Positions 15,887-27,564 of a stretch of DNA of 64,000 nucleotides are shown one piece after another. Each line of letters starts with the position of its first letter. Position 1 is the first letter of the stretch. The notes beneath the pieces were generated by a model. It ran no database searches. It worked only from the letters and a program-made list of their open reading frames with translations, and was not told the origin of the DNA. The translations under genes were made by a program, and so were the position numbers. The DNA is from Gemmatimonadaceae bacterium (GTDB lineage Bacteria; Gemmatimonadota; Gemmatimonadetes; Gemmatimonadales; Gemmatimonadaceae): the NCBI GenBank assembly GCA_025934775.1, contig JAICWO010000013.1, positions 103,275 to 167,274 on the forward strand, read 5' to 3'.

Positions 15887-18800
15887 GCCGCATTCCGTTG
15901 ATGCCCACCGTGCGGCGCACGCCGAAGCGGCAGCAGACGCCGCCGCCGACGCCGCCACGGCCGGACGCGATCGGCGCGCGAGCGCTCGAGATCGACGTCG
16001 ATGCGCTCGAGCGCCGGCTGCACGCGACGGTGCGCGGCGAGGTGCGGTTCACGGACGGCGATCGCGCGCTGTACTCGACAGACGCGTCGAACTACCGGCA
16101 GATCCCGGTCGGCATCGTGCTGCCGCGCGATCCGGACGACGTCGCGGCGACCATAGCCGCCTGCCGCGAGCACGGCGCGCCGATCGTCTCGCGCGGCGGC
16201 GCGACTGACCTCGCCGGCGCGACGTGCAACGCCGCGGTCGTCATGGACATGAGCAAGTACATGAACCGCGTGCTCGAGATCAATTGGGACGAGCGGTGGG
16301 CGCGCGTGCAGCCCGGCACGGTACTGGATGATCTCAGGAACACCGCGGAAGAACGCCATCTCACGTTCGGTCCGGACCCGGCGACGCACCAGCGCAACAC
16401 GCTCGGGGGCATGATCGGCAACAACTCGTGCGGCATGCACGCGCAGATGGCGGGCAAGGTCGAAGAGAACACGATCGCGCTCGACGTACTGACGTACGAC
16501 GGCGAGCGGATGCAGGTGGGCCCGACGAGCGACGACGAGCTGGAGTCGATCATCGCGGCGGGCGGCGTGCGCGGCGAGATCTACTCGCGACTGAAGACGA
16601 TCCGCGACAAATACGGCGATCTCATTCGCGCGAAGTTTCCGAAGATTCCGCGATTGGTGTCGGGCTACGCGCTGCATCAATTGCTTCCGGAGCACGGCTT
16701 CAACGTCGCGAAGGCACTCGTTGGGACCGAGAGCACGTGCGTCACCGTGCTCGAGGCAAAGCTCCGGCTCGTGCACAGTCCGCCGGTGCGCACGCTTCTC
16801 GTTATCGGCTACGACGACATCTTCACCGCCGGCGACCACGTCGCGTTCTGCAACGAGTACAAGCCCATCGCGCTCGAGGGGATCGACGCGAGCATGTTCA
16901 AATACATGCACGACAAGGGCATGTCCACGTCCGGGCGGAAGCAGTTCCCCGACGGGAACGCCTGGCTCGTGGTGGAGTTCGGCGGCGACACGAAGGAGGA
17001 AGCCGCCGACGCCGCACACGCGCTGATGTGCGCGCTGGATCGAGAGGAGCGGCGGCCGGTGAAGCTGTTCGAAGACGTGAAGCAGGAGCATCTCGTCTGG
17101 CACATCCGCGAGTCGGGCCTGGGATCGACTTCAAAGATTCCTCATGATCCCGACTTCTACCCGGGGTGGGAGGACTCGGCGGTGCCGCCCGAGCGGGTCG
17201 GCGGCTACCTGCGCGACCTGCAGGCGCTCATGGACAAGTACGGCTACACGGCGTCGTTGTACGGGCACTTCGGACAAGGGTGCGTGCATTGCAGCATCGA
17301 CTTCGACCTGTTCACGGCCGAGGGCATCGATCGATGGAAGCGGTTCCTGCACGAAGCCGCGCATCTGGTGACGTCGTACGGCGGGTCGCTCTCCGGCGAG
17401 CACGGCGACGGGCAAGCGCGCGGGAGTCTGCTCTCGATCATGTTCGGCGACGAGCTGGTGCGCGCATTCCAGGAGTTCAAGGCGGCGTGGGACCCGCGCG
17501 GCAAGATGAATCCCGGCAAAGTCGTGGACGCATACCCGGTGGATGTGAATCTGCGCTGGGGAACGCACTACCACCCCTGGGAACCGGAGACGCATTTCGC
17601 GTTTCGTGATGACCGCGGCAGCTTCTCGTACGCCGCGAATCGGTGCGTCGGCACGGGCAAGTGCCGGAAGCACGACAGCGGCACGATGTGCCCGAGCTAC
17701 ATGGCCACGCGGGAGGAAAAGCACTCCACGCGCGGACGATCGCGGTTGCTGTTCGAGATGCTCGAAGGGAATCCGCTGCGCGACGGCTGGCGCGACGAGT
17801 CCGTGAAGGAGGCGCTCGATCTCTGCCTCGCGTGCAAAGCCTGCCGCGGCGAATGCCCCGTGAGCGTCGACATGGCCACGTACAAGGCGGAGTTTCTCGC
17901 GCACTATTACGACGGGCATCGTCGACCGCTCAACGCGTACGCGTTCGGGCTGATGCATCGCTGGGCGCGCATGGCCGCGGTAGCGCCGCGTATCGCGAAC
18001 TTCGTCACGCAGGCGCCGGTGCTCCGGCGCGTCGCGAAGGCCGCCGTGCACATCGCGCCGCAGCGAACGATTCCACGATTCGCGCGCCACACGTTCCGCC
18101 ACTGGTATCGCCATCGCGCGCCGCAGGGGCGCGGCGGCACACCCGTCGTGTTGTGGGCGGATACGTGGAACAACTACTTCCTGCCCGAGACGGCGCAGGC
18201 GGCGGTTCACGTGCTCGAGGCCGCGGGCTTTCAGGTGCACGTGCCAAAGCAGGCGCTGTGCTGCGGGCGGCCGCTGTACGACTACGGCATGCTGCCCACC
18301 GCGAAGAAGCTGCTGCGGCGGTCGCTCCGCGCGCTGGCGCCATTCGTCCGCGAGGGAACGTTCGTCGTGGGGCTGGAGCCGAGCTGCGTCTCGGTGTTTC
18401 GCCACGAGCTCCTCGACATGCTGCCCGACGACGCGGACGCAAAGACACTCAGTGAGCAAACGCTCACGCTCGGTGAGCTGCTCGGCGCCCACGCCCCGGG
18501 GTTCCAGCCGGCCAGGCTTGCGCGCAAGGCGATCGTGCACGGCCATTGTCACGAGAAATCGATTCTCGATTTCGACGCGCAGCGCACCGTGCTCGATCAC
18601 GCCGGCGTGGACTACTCGGTGCTCGATTCCGGGTGCTGCGGCATGGCGGGCGCGTTCGGCTACGAGAAGGGCGAGCATTACGACGTCTCGATCGCCTGCG
18701 GCGAACGCGTGCTGTTGCCGAGCGTGCGTCAAGCCGAGGCGGACACGCTGATCGTCGCGGACGGATTCAGTTGCCGCGAACAGATCGCGCAGACGACTCA

Positions 18801-18888
18801 CCGCCGCGCGATGCACCTGGCCGAGGTGCTCGCGCTTGCGCTCGACCCAGAGCGCCGCACGACCACGGACGCCGCGGCTCCAGGGTGA
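15883..18888 (+). CDS. FAD-linked oxidase fused to Fe-S/CCG domains (YdiJ / D-2-hydroxyacid dehydrogenase-like)
   Basis: A 1,001-residue fusion, near E. coli YdiJ (1,018). The GTG start is chosen for the 4-base overlap with the preceding stop; ATG at 15901 is the alternative. Order: PCMH FAD-binding domain (about 60-270, VSRGGATDLAGATCN, GNNSCGMHAQ), FAD-oxidase C domain (about 300-540, ending SLSGEHGDGQARG with the FAD-proximal His), a 4Fe-4S dicluster (CVGTGKC...CPSYMAT and CLACKACRGECP), then two CCG-type half domains (ALCCGRPLYDYG, SGCCGMAGAFGYE) like GlpC/heterodisulfide reductase. It would oxidise a D-2-hydroxy acid such as D-lactate or D-2-hydroxyglutarate and pass electrons through the clusters, probably to quinone. 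It lies directly before the ACIII genes. Confidence 0.88.
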   Translation: MSRIPLMPTVRRTPKRQQTPPPTPPRPDAIGARALEIDVDALERRLHATVRGEVRFTDGDRALYSTDASNYRQIPVGIVLPRDPDDVAATIAACREHGAPIVSRGGATDLAGATCNAAVVMDMSKYMNRVLEINWDERWARVQPGTVLDDLRNTAEERHLTFGPDPATHQRNTLGGMIGNNSCGMHAQMAGKVEENTIALDVLTYDGERMQVGPTSDDELESIIAAGGVRGEIYSRLKTIRDKYGDLIRAKFPKIPRLVSGYALHQLLPEHGFNVAKALVGTESTCVTVLEAKLRLVHSPPVRTLLVIGYDDIFTAGDHVAFCNEYKPIALEGIDASMFKYMHDKGMSTSGRKQFPDGNAWLVVEFGGDTKEEAADAAHALMCALDREERRPVKLFEDVKQEHLVWHIRESGLGSTSKIPHDPDFYPGWEDSAVPPERVGGYLRDLQALMDKYGYTASLYGHFGQGCVHCSIDFDLFTAEGIDRWKRFLHEAAHLVTSYGGSLSGEHGDGQARGSLLSIMFGDELVRAFQEFKAAWDPRGKMNPGKVVDAYPVDVNLRWGTHYHPWEPETHFAFRDDRGSFSYAANRCVGTGKCRKHDSGTMCPSYMATREEKHSTRGRSRLLFEMLEGNPLRDGWRDESVKEALDLCLACKACRGECPVSVDMATYKAEFLAHYYDGHRRPLNAYAFGLMHRWARMAAVAPRIANFVTQAPVLRRVAKAAVHIAPQRTIPRFARHTFRHWYRHRAPQGRGGTPVVLWADTWNNYFLPETAQAAVHVLEAAGFQVHVPKQALCCGRPLYDYGMLPTAKKLLRRSLRALAPFVREGTFVVGLEPSCVSVFRHELLDMLPDDADAKTLSEQTLTLGELLGAHAPGFQPARLARKAIVHGHCHEKSILDFDAQRTVLDHAGVDYSVLDSGCCGMAGAFGYEKGEHYDVSIACGERVLLPSVRQAEADTLIVADGFSCREQIAQTTHRRAMHLAEVLALALDPERRTTTDAAAPG

Positions 18889-18895
18889 TCGCGCC

Positions 18896-19546
18896 ATGCC
18901 CGCCCTCTTCCCGCCCTGGACCAACGTCGTCGCGCGAGCCTCGCTGATCGCGGCCGTCGTTCTCGTGGTCGGCGTGCCGGCGGCGCTCATGGCCTGGGTG
19001 CGCGCGCCGAACGCGACGCGGCGGTACGAGCCTGTCGCGCAGCCGATCGCGTTCGATCATCGCGTGCACGTCGTGGGCGAGCACATCGACTGCCGGTATT
19101 GTCATTTCTCCGTCGAACGTTCGTCGACCGCCGGCATTCCGCCGACGTCGACCTGCGTGCCGTGCCACAGCCAGACGTTGCTCGGGTCGTCCACGTTCGC
19201 GCCGGTGCGGCGCAGCATGGAGGCGAACACGCCGTTGCAATGGAAGCGCGTCACGAGCCTGCCTGGATTCGTGTACTTCAATCACGCGATTCACGTGAAC
19301 AAGGGCGTGGGCTGCGAGAGCTGCCACGGTCGCGTCGATCAGATGGCGACCGTCTACCAAGCGGCGCCGCTGACGATGGGCTGGTGCCTCTCGTGCCACC
19401 GCTACCCGGCGGCATTCGTGCGACCGCGCGCGGAGGTGACGGCCATGGGGTATGCGCCGAGGCAGCCGCAGCGCGTCATTGGCGCACGGCTGGTGCGGGA
19501 GTATCACGTGCGGCGCTTGACCAACTGCACGACGTGTCACCGGTGA
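18896..19546 (+). CDS. actA: ActA, pentahaem cytochrome c of alternative complex III
   Basis: A 216-residue periplasmic cytochrome anchored by one N-terminal helix (ASLIAAVVLVVGVPAALMAWV). Five CxxCH motifs are present: CRYCH, CVPCH, CESCH, CLSCH and CTTCH, as in ActA of Rhodothermus. Extra His residues (FDHRVHVVGEH, YFNHAIHVNKG) can serve as distal ligands. In the family ActA accepts electrons from the quinol-oxidising part of ACIII and hands them to a soluble cytochrome or directly to the oxidase. It starts 7 bases after the dehydrogenase gene and 4-10 bases before actB. Confidence 0.92.
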   Translation: MPALFPPWTNVVARASLIAAVVLVVGVPAALMAWVRAPNATRRYEPVAQPIAFDHRVHVVGEHIDCRYCHFSVERSSTAGIPPTSTCVPCHSQTLLGSSTFAPVRRSMEANTPLQWKRVTSLPGFVYFNHAIHVNKGVGCESCHGRVDQMATVYQAAPLTMGWCLSCHRYPAAFVRPRAEVTAMGYAPRQPQRVIGARLVREYHVRRLTNCTTCHR

Positions 19547-19556
19547 GGGCGTGAGC

Positions 19557-22363
<2,807 letters not shown>

Positions 22364-22367
<4 letters not shown>

Positions 22368-23776
22368 GCGCGGCGGCGCGCCCGCTCGTGGAGCAGCCGC
22401 CAGACCGCGAGCCATGGCCGGTCATGCGGGGCGAGCATCCGGCGGCCGCGCTCACCGATCACCTGCTCGCGCCGCTCTGGCGCTCGTCGCCAACGTGGTG
22501 GCTGCTGTTCGGCCTCTCGTCGCTGGGGACGCTGCTGCTGCTCTTTACCGTGACGTACACCGTCGCGCGCGGCATCGGGGTGTGGGGCAACAACATCCCC
22601 GTGGCATGGGCGTTCGCGATCACGAACTTCGTCTGGTGGATCGGGATCGGCCACGCGGGAACGTTCATCTCCGCGTTCCTGATCCTGCTGAATCAGCGCT
22701 GGCGCGGCTCGATCAACCGCGTCGCCGAAGCAATGACCATTTTTGCATTAGTCAACGCAGCTCTATTCCCGCTCCTGCACCTCGGGCGGCCGTGGTTCTT
22801 CTACTGGCTCATTCCCTACCCGGCGACGATGGGGGTGTGGCCGAACTTCAAGAGCGCGCTGCCGTGGGACGTGGCCGCGGTCACGACGTACTTCACCGTC
22901 TCGCTGCTCTTCTGGTTTCTCGGGCTCGTGCCGGATCTTGCCTCGGCGCGCGACCGCGCCCCGTCGCGCCTGAAACGGCTGGTGTACGGCGTCTTCGCGA
23001 TGGGGTGGCGCGGGTCGGGATTCCAGTGGCAGCGGTATCGCGTCGCGTACGTGCTGCTCGCCGCGCTCGCGACGCCGCTCGTGATCTCGGTGCACAGCGT
23101 GGTGAGCCTCGACTTCAGCATCGCGCAGCTTCCCGGTTGGCATTCGACGATCTTCCCGCCGTACTTCGTCGTCGGCGCGATCTACTCGGGGCTGGCGATG
23201 GTCTTCGTGCTGCTGCTCCCGCTGCGGCGCGCGTTCGGACTGTACGACATCGTGACCGAGGCGCACCTGAGCGCGATGGCGAAGCTGATGCTCGCCATGG
23301 GGCTCATGCTCGCGTACAGCTACGTGGTCGAGATCTTCATGTCGTGGTACAGCGCGGACTTCGCCGAGCAGTACACGTATCTCACCGCGCGGCCGGCCGG
23401 GCCGTATGCGATCGCGTACTGGATCATGACCGTGCTGAACGTCGTCACCCCGCAGCTCTTCTGGGTGCGGCGTTTCAGAACGAGCACGCGCGTGCTGTTC
23501 CTCGCATCGATCGGGATTCTCGTCGGGATGTGGATGGAACGCTTCATCATCATCGTGACGTCGCTCAACCGCGATTTCCTGACGTCGAGTTGGCACATCT
23601 ACATGCCGACGTGGGTGGATTGGGGCATCCTCGCGGGGAGCCTCGGTCTGTTTGGGTTCCTGTTCCTGCTCTTCGTGCGATTCGTGCCGAGCGTCGCGAT
23701 CAGCGAGGTGAAGGAGCTGAGCATCGAGCTCGGGCGCGACGGCGCGGAGCTCGCGGGGGCGGCCGGCGATGCGTGA
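22364..23776 (+). CDS. actC: ActC, NrfD/PsrC-like quinol-binding membrane subunit of ACIII
   Basis: A 470-residue integral membrane protein with about ten helices. Family signatures include [49 protein letters not shown], and [23 protein letters not shown]. The conserved His/Asp region near the periplasmic face is where quinol is thought to bind in ACIII. In the complex it oxidises menaquinol or ubiquinol and supplies electrons to the ActB clusters. ATG overlaps the actB stop (ATGA), and its end overlaps actD by 8 bases, showing tight translational coupling. Confidence 0.94.
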
Positions 23777-24308
23777 GCGCACGTGGAGCGCCGGCGCGTA
23801 TCTCGCCGAGTTCGACTCGGCGGACGCGCTCACGCGCGCGGCGCACGCCATGGAGGAGAGCGGATATTCGCTCCTGGAGACGTACTCGCCGGTGCCGGTC
23901 GCGCATGGCCTCCGCCGCTCGACGTCGCGCCTGCCGATCGCGGTGTTCATCGTCGGCGCGCTCGGCGGACTCGCCAGTTATCTCATTCAATGGTACGCAA
24001 ACGCGTACTCGTACCCGCTCGACATCGGGGGGCGGCCGTCGCACGCCGTGCCGGCGTTCCTGATTCCGACGTTCGAGGGTACGGTGCTCAGCGCGGCACT
24101 GGCCGCGTTCTTCGGCTTCTTCATCGTCGCGCGGCTGCCGCAGCCGTATCATCCGGTCTTCGACATCGACGGCTTCGAGCGGGCGACGGTCGACCGATAT
24201 TGGCTCGCGATCGACGCGGCGGACGACCGCTCATCGCCGGATCTGACCCCGCGCGAGCTGCATCGGCTCGACCCGCTCCGCGTCGTGCGACTCGAGGGCG
24301 GGTCGTGA
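23769..24308 (+). CDS. actD: ActD (DUF3341) membrane subunit of ACIII
   Basis: A 179-residue DUF3341 protein: a soluble N domain ([23 protein letters not shown], ferredoxin-like fold) and two helices ([40 protein letters not shown]) separated by the conserved [20 protein letters not shown] loop, then a short [10 protein letters not shown]...Y tail. ActD packs against ActC in known ACIII structures. It is placed in the canonical A-B-C-D-E-F order with overlaps on both sides (8 bases with actC, GTGA with actE). Confidence 0.92.
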   Translation: MRERTWSAGAYLAEFDSADALTRAAHAMEESGYSLLETYSPVPVAHGLRRSTSRLPIAVFIVGALGGLASYLIQWYANAYSYPLDIGGRPSHAVPAFLIPTFEGTVLSAALAAFFGFFIVARLPQPYHPVFDIDGFERATVDRYWLAIDAADDRSSPDLTPRELHRLDPLRVVRLEGGS

Positions 24309-24928
24309 CGCGCGCGCTCATCGCCGGATGCGCGTTGATGATCGCCGGCGGCATCGGCTGCACGACGTCGCCGGAGCGCGAGCGCGTCGACTTCGAGCGC
24401 ATGCGCGTGCAGCAGCGGTACGACCTGTACGGCGCGAGTCGCGCGTTCCCCAACGGCGCGATGATGCAGCATCCGCCCGCAGGAACCGTGAGTCGCGAGA
24501 CGGCGGCAACGGCGGAGGCCGGGGCGCCCGCGGATTCGCTCGCATCGATTCCGATGGCGGTGACGCCGCAGTTGCTCGCGCGCGGGCGTGAGCGATTTGG
24601 CATCTATTGCGCGGTCTGTCACGGGCCCGGCGGGTACGGCGGGAGCATCGTCGCGTCGAACATGGGGATTCCGCGTCCGCCGTCGCTGCGGAGCGCGGCG
24701 CTCCGCGCGCGGCCGATCGGCTACGTCTTCTACGTCGCGACGAACGGCCGCGGGCGCATGCCGGCGTACGCGCCGCAACTCTCGCCGGCGGACCGGTGGG
24801 CCGTGGCCGCCTACATCCAACAGATGCAGACGCACGGCGCGACGACCGATGAAGAGCGCGCGGACTCCGCCCGTGCATTAGAGATTCATAAACTCGACTC
24901 GACCGCCGCCGCGGCGGGGCGGCCGTGA
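24305..24928 (+). CDS. actE: ActE, monohaem cytochrome c lipoprotein of ACIII
   Basis: A 207-residue lipoprotein (AGGIGC lipobox, Cys19) with a single haem site, CAVCHGPGGYGG, and a distal Met in GRGRMPAYAPQLS. The N-terminal stretch MMQHPPAGTVSRE matches the ActE family, which adds a second cytochrome to the periplasmic side of ACIII. GTG start overlaps the actD stop, and its stop overlaps the actF GTG (GTGA). With ActA's five haems the complex would hold six c-type haems. Confidence 0.92.
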   Translation: MTRALIAGCALMIAGGIGCTTSPERERVDFERMRVQQRYDLYGASRAFPNGAMMQHPPAGTVSRETAATAEAGAPADSLASIPMAVTPQLLARGRERFGIYCAVCHGPGGYGGSIVASNMGIPRPPSLRSAALRARPIGYVFYVATNGRGRMPAYAPQLSPADRWAVAAYIQQMQTHGATTDEERADSARALEIHKLDSTAAAAGRP

Positions 24929-26082
24929 CGCGCGGCGGGAGGATCTCGATCGCCGTCGCCGTAGCCGGCGCCGTGGTGCTTGCGATCGGCTTCGTGCTCG
25001 ACGCGCCGCGCGCCGCGGCGGCGTACCTGGTCGCGTACGGCGCACTCCTGGGGGTCGCGCTCGGGGCGCTCGCGCTGGTGATGATCGCTCGCGTCACGGC
25101 GGCGAACTGGTTCGTCGCGCTCCGTCGCCAGGCGGAACAGATCACCGCCACGCTGCCCGCGTTCGCGGTGCTCTTCCTGCCCGTGTTGCTCACGACGCGG
25201 CTGCTCTACGTGTGGACCGGCGACGGCAGTCGGCTCGCGCCGGGCCTGCGCGACGTCGTGCGCGCGAAGGCAGCGTATTTGAATGTGCCATTTTTCACCG
25301 TCCGGGCGGTGATCTACTTCGCGGTCTGGATCGCGGTCGCGGAGATGCTCCGCCGCGCGTCGCTGCGGCAGGACCGTGATCCCTCGCCGCGACTCGCGCG
25401 CCGCATGTACGCATTGAGCGCCGGCGGACTCGTGGCGTTCGCGCTCACCACGAGCTTTGCCGCGTTCGACTGGTTCATGTCGTTGTCGCCCGGGTGGTAC
25501 TCCACCGTGTACGGCGTCGATTACTTCGCCGGCGCGATGGTGGCGGCGCTCGCGGCGCTCACCGTCGTCGTCGCCATCGAGCGCCGCTCGAATGCGCTGC
25601 CGAGCGAGATTGGCGCCGATCATCTCCACGCGCTCGCGAAGCTGCTGCTCACCTTCGTGCTCTTCTGGGTCTACATCGGCTTCTCGCAGTTGATCGTCAT
25701 CTGGAGCGCCGAGATTCCCGCGGAGCGCGTGTGGTATGCCGTGCGCATGCGCGCGGGATGGCGGGTGCTCGGCGGCGTTGTGCTGTTCGGCCACTTCGTG
25801 CTTCCCTTCCTCGCACTGCTCGTTCGCGCGATCAAGCGCAGCGTCGCGGCGATGAGCGTGATCGGCATCGGGCTGCTGCTCGTGCATTACCTGGACATGT
25901 ACTGGATCGCGATGCCGGATGCCCCGTATCATGGCGGCTGGGGGTTCGTGCTCGACGTGGCTGCCGTTCTGTTCGTCGGCGGCGCGGCCGTTGCAACCTG
26001 GTCCATGCGCCGCGCGGGCGAGCCGTCGCTCGCCGTCGGCGATCCGCGACTCGCCGCGTCACTTCACTACTCCACGGAGTAG
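24925..26082 (+). CDS. actF: ActF, second NrfD-like membrane subunit of ACIII
   Basis: A 385-residue protein with about ten membrane helices, paralogous to ActC. Diagnostic segments are TTSFAAFDWFMSLSPGWYSTVYGVDYFAGAMV, DHLHALAKLLLTFVLFWVYIGFSQLIVIWSAEIP, and HYLDMYWIAMPD. In ACIII it forms the second transmembrane half and may take part in proton translocation. It is the last act gene; an 8-base gap leads into a small unknown membrane protein. GTG start overlaps actE. Confidence 0.93.
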   Translation: MTRGGRISIAVAVAGAVVLAIGFVLDAPRAAAAYLVAYGALLGVALGALALVMIARVTAANWFVALRRQAEQITATLPAFAVLFLPVLLTTRLLYVWTGDGSRLAPGLRDVVRAKAAYLNVPFFTVRAVIYFAVWIAVAEMLRRASLRQDRDPSPRLARRMYALSAGGLVAFALTTSFAAFDWFMSLSPGWYSTVYGVDYFAGAMVAALAALTVVVAIERRSNALPSEIGADHLHALAKLLLTFVLFWVYIGFSQLIVIWSAEIPAERVWYAVRMRAGWRVLGGVVLFGHFVLPFLALLVRAIKRSVAAMSVIGIGLLLVHYLDMYWIAMPDAPYHGGWGFVLDVAAVLFVGGAAVATWSMRRAGEPSLAVGDPRLAASLHYSTE

Positions 26083-26090
26083 AGCCGCGT

Positions 26091-26606
26091 ATGAAAGCAG
26101 GTCGCGCCATCATACTCGGCATCGTCGGATGCGTTCTCGTGCTCGGCATCGTGTGGGTCGGCGGGCGGCTCGAGCACACGGACGCCGATCTGAGCGCGTT
26201 GGCCGCGGCGGTGCTCTTCGCGCGCGCGGACGGTCTGGCGTGGATCGGCGGATTCATCACGCAGCTCGTGGTCGGCGCGATCGCCGGTCTCGTGTACGCG
26301 GCATGCTTCGAGTGGGTGACGGAGCGCGCGGGACCGCTGATCGGCCTCGCGATCGGAATCCCGCACGCGATCGTCGCCGGCATCATCATCGGCTTGCTTC
26401 CCGGCCAGCGAATGCTCGACGCGGCGATCGCGCCGCCGGGCGCCTTCTACGAGTATCGCGGTTTGTGGTGCGTGATCGCCGTGGTCCTCGCGCATCTGGT
26501 GTTTGGCACGTTCGTCGGCGCCCTCTACGGTCCAACGCGGCACACGTACGCGCGGTCGCACCGGCGATGGGCCGAGGTGCAGGCCGAACCGCTGACGCTG
26601 CCATGA
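26091..26606 (+). CDS. Unknown 4-helix membrane protein between ACIII and oxidase genes
   Basis: A 171-residue protein with about four hydrophobic helices: AIILGIVGCVLVLGIVWVG, LAWIGGFITQLVVGAIAGLVYAACFEWV, LIGLAIGIPHAIVAGIIIGLL, and VIAVVLAHLVFGTFVGALYG. No cofactor motif is seen apart from two intramembrane His residues (IPHAIV, LAHLVF). Its end overlaps coxB by ATGA, so it is translated with the oxidase. I do not recognise the family. An oxidase-assembly or accessory subunit is a position-based guess. Confidence 0.8.
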   Translation: MKAGRAIILGIVGCVLVLGIVWVGGRLEHTDADLSALAAAVLFARADGLAWIGGFITQLVVGAIAGLVYAACFEWVTERAGPLIGLAIGIPHAIVAGIIIGLLPGQRMLDAAIAPPGAFYEYRGLWCVIAVVLAHLVFGTFVGALYGPTRHTYARSHRRWAEVQAEPLTLP

Positions 26607-27553
26607 CGTGGGTTCTCGAGCCGCATTCGGCGCAGAGCCGGGCGGTCGCGCATCTGTGGTGGTGGATGCTGGCGGTCGGCGGCACGATCTGGCTCGGTGT
26701 CACGATCGTGATGCTCGTCGTGATCGCGCGCCGCCGGACGCAGGCGCGCGATGGGCGCGTGGTGTACGACACGACGGCGTCGCCGCGCACGGAGCGCATC
26801 GTCGCCAGCGCGACGTTCGGGACGGTGCTCATCCTCACCGGATTCCTCGCATTTGATTTCGTGGTTGGCCGCACACTTGCGGCGCACCCGCAGCGAGCGC
26901 TCAAGATCGCGCTGACGGCGCACCAGTGGTGGTGGGAAGCGGAGTATGTGAACCCGGATCCGAGTCGCTCGTTCGTCACGGCGAACGAGATTCACATTCC
27001 GGTCGGCGAGCGGGTGCAGCTCGAGCTTCGCGCCAGCGACGTGATCCACAGCGTGTGGATCCCCGACCTCCAAGGCAAACGTGATCTCATTCCCGGCTAC
27101 ACGAGCACGCTGTGGATCGAGGCGGACGCGCCGCGCGTCTACCAGGGCCGGTGCGCCGAGTTCTGCGGTCTTCAGCACGCGAATATGAGCATATTGGTAA
27201 TCGCCGAGCCGCGGGACGCGTTCGCGCGGTGGGCGGCGGCGCAGGCGAGCGCCGCCGCGACCCCGCCGGACGCGGCGGCGCAGCGCGGGAAGCGCGCGTT
27301 CGAGAACGGACCGTGCGCCACGTGCCACGCGATCGGCGGCACGAGCGCGTACGCCACGGTCGGTCCGAACCTCACGCACTTCGCCAGCCGCCGCACGGTC
27401 GGAGCGGGCGTGCTGCCCAACACGCGTGGGGCGTTGGAAGCCTGGCTGATCAGCGCGCCGTCGCTGAAGCCGGGCGTCCGCATGCCGACGATGACGATGT
27501 ACAGCGGCGCGCAGCTCCGCGACATCGCGGCGTATCTCGCGAGCCTGAAGTAG
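26603..27553 (+). CDS. coxB: Cytochrome c oxidase subunit II with fused cytochrome c domain (caa3-type)
   Basis: A 316-residue protein: two N-terminal helices, a CuA cupredoxin domain, and a C-terminal cytochrome c domain. The CuA ligands are His in SDVIHSVWIP and the CAEFCGLQHANM loop (two Cys, His, Met, and a backbone Glu site). The aromatic electron-entry stretch HQWWWEAEY is intact. The fused haem is at CATCH, with distal Met in GVRMPTM. It takes electrons from ActA/ActE or a small cytochrome and passes them to haem a in subunit I. Overlaps the preceding gene by ATGA; coxA follows after 11 bases. Confidence 0.95.
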   Translation: MTWVLEPHSAQSRAVAHLWWWMLAVGGTIWLGVTIVMLVVIARRRTQARDGRVVYDTTASPRTERIVASATFGTVLILTGFLAFDFVVGRTLAAHPQRALKIALTAHQWWWEAEYVNPDPSRSFVTANEIHIPVGERVQLELRASDVIHSVWIPDLQGKRDLIPGYTSTLWIEADAPRVYQGRCAEFCGLQHANMSILVIAEPRDAFARWAAAQASAAATPPDAAAQRGKRAFENGPCATCHAIGGTSAYATVGPNLTHFASRRTVGAGVLPNTRGALEAWLISAPSLKPGVRMPTMTMYSGAQLRDIAAYLASLK

Positions 27554-27564
27554 GGAGGACCTTC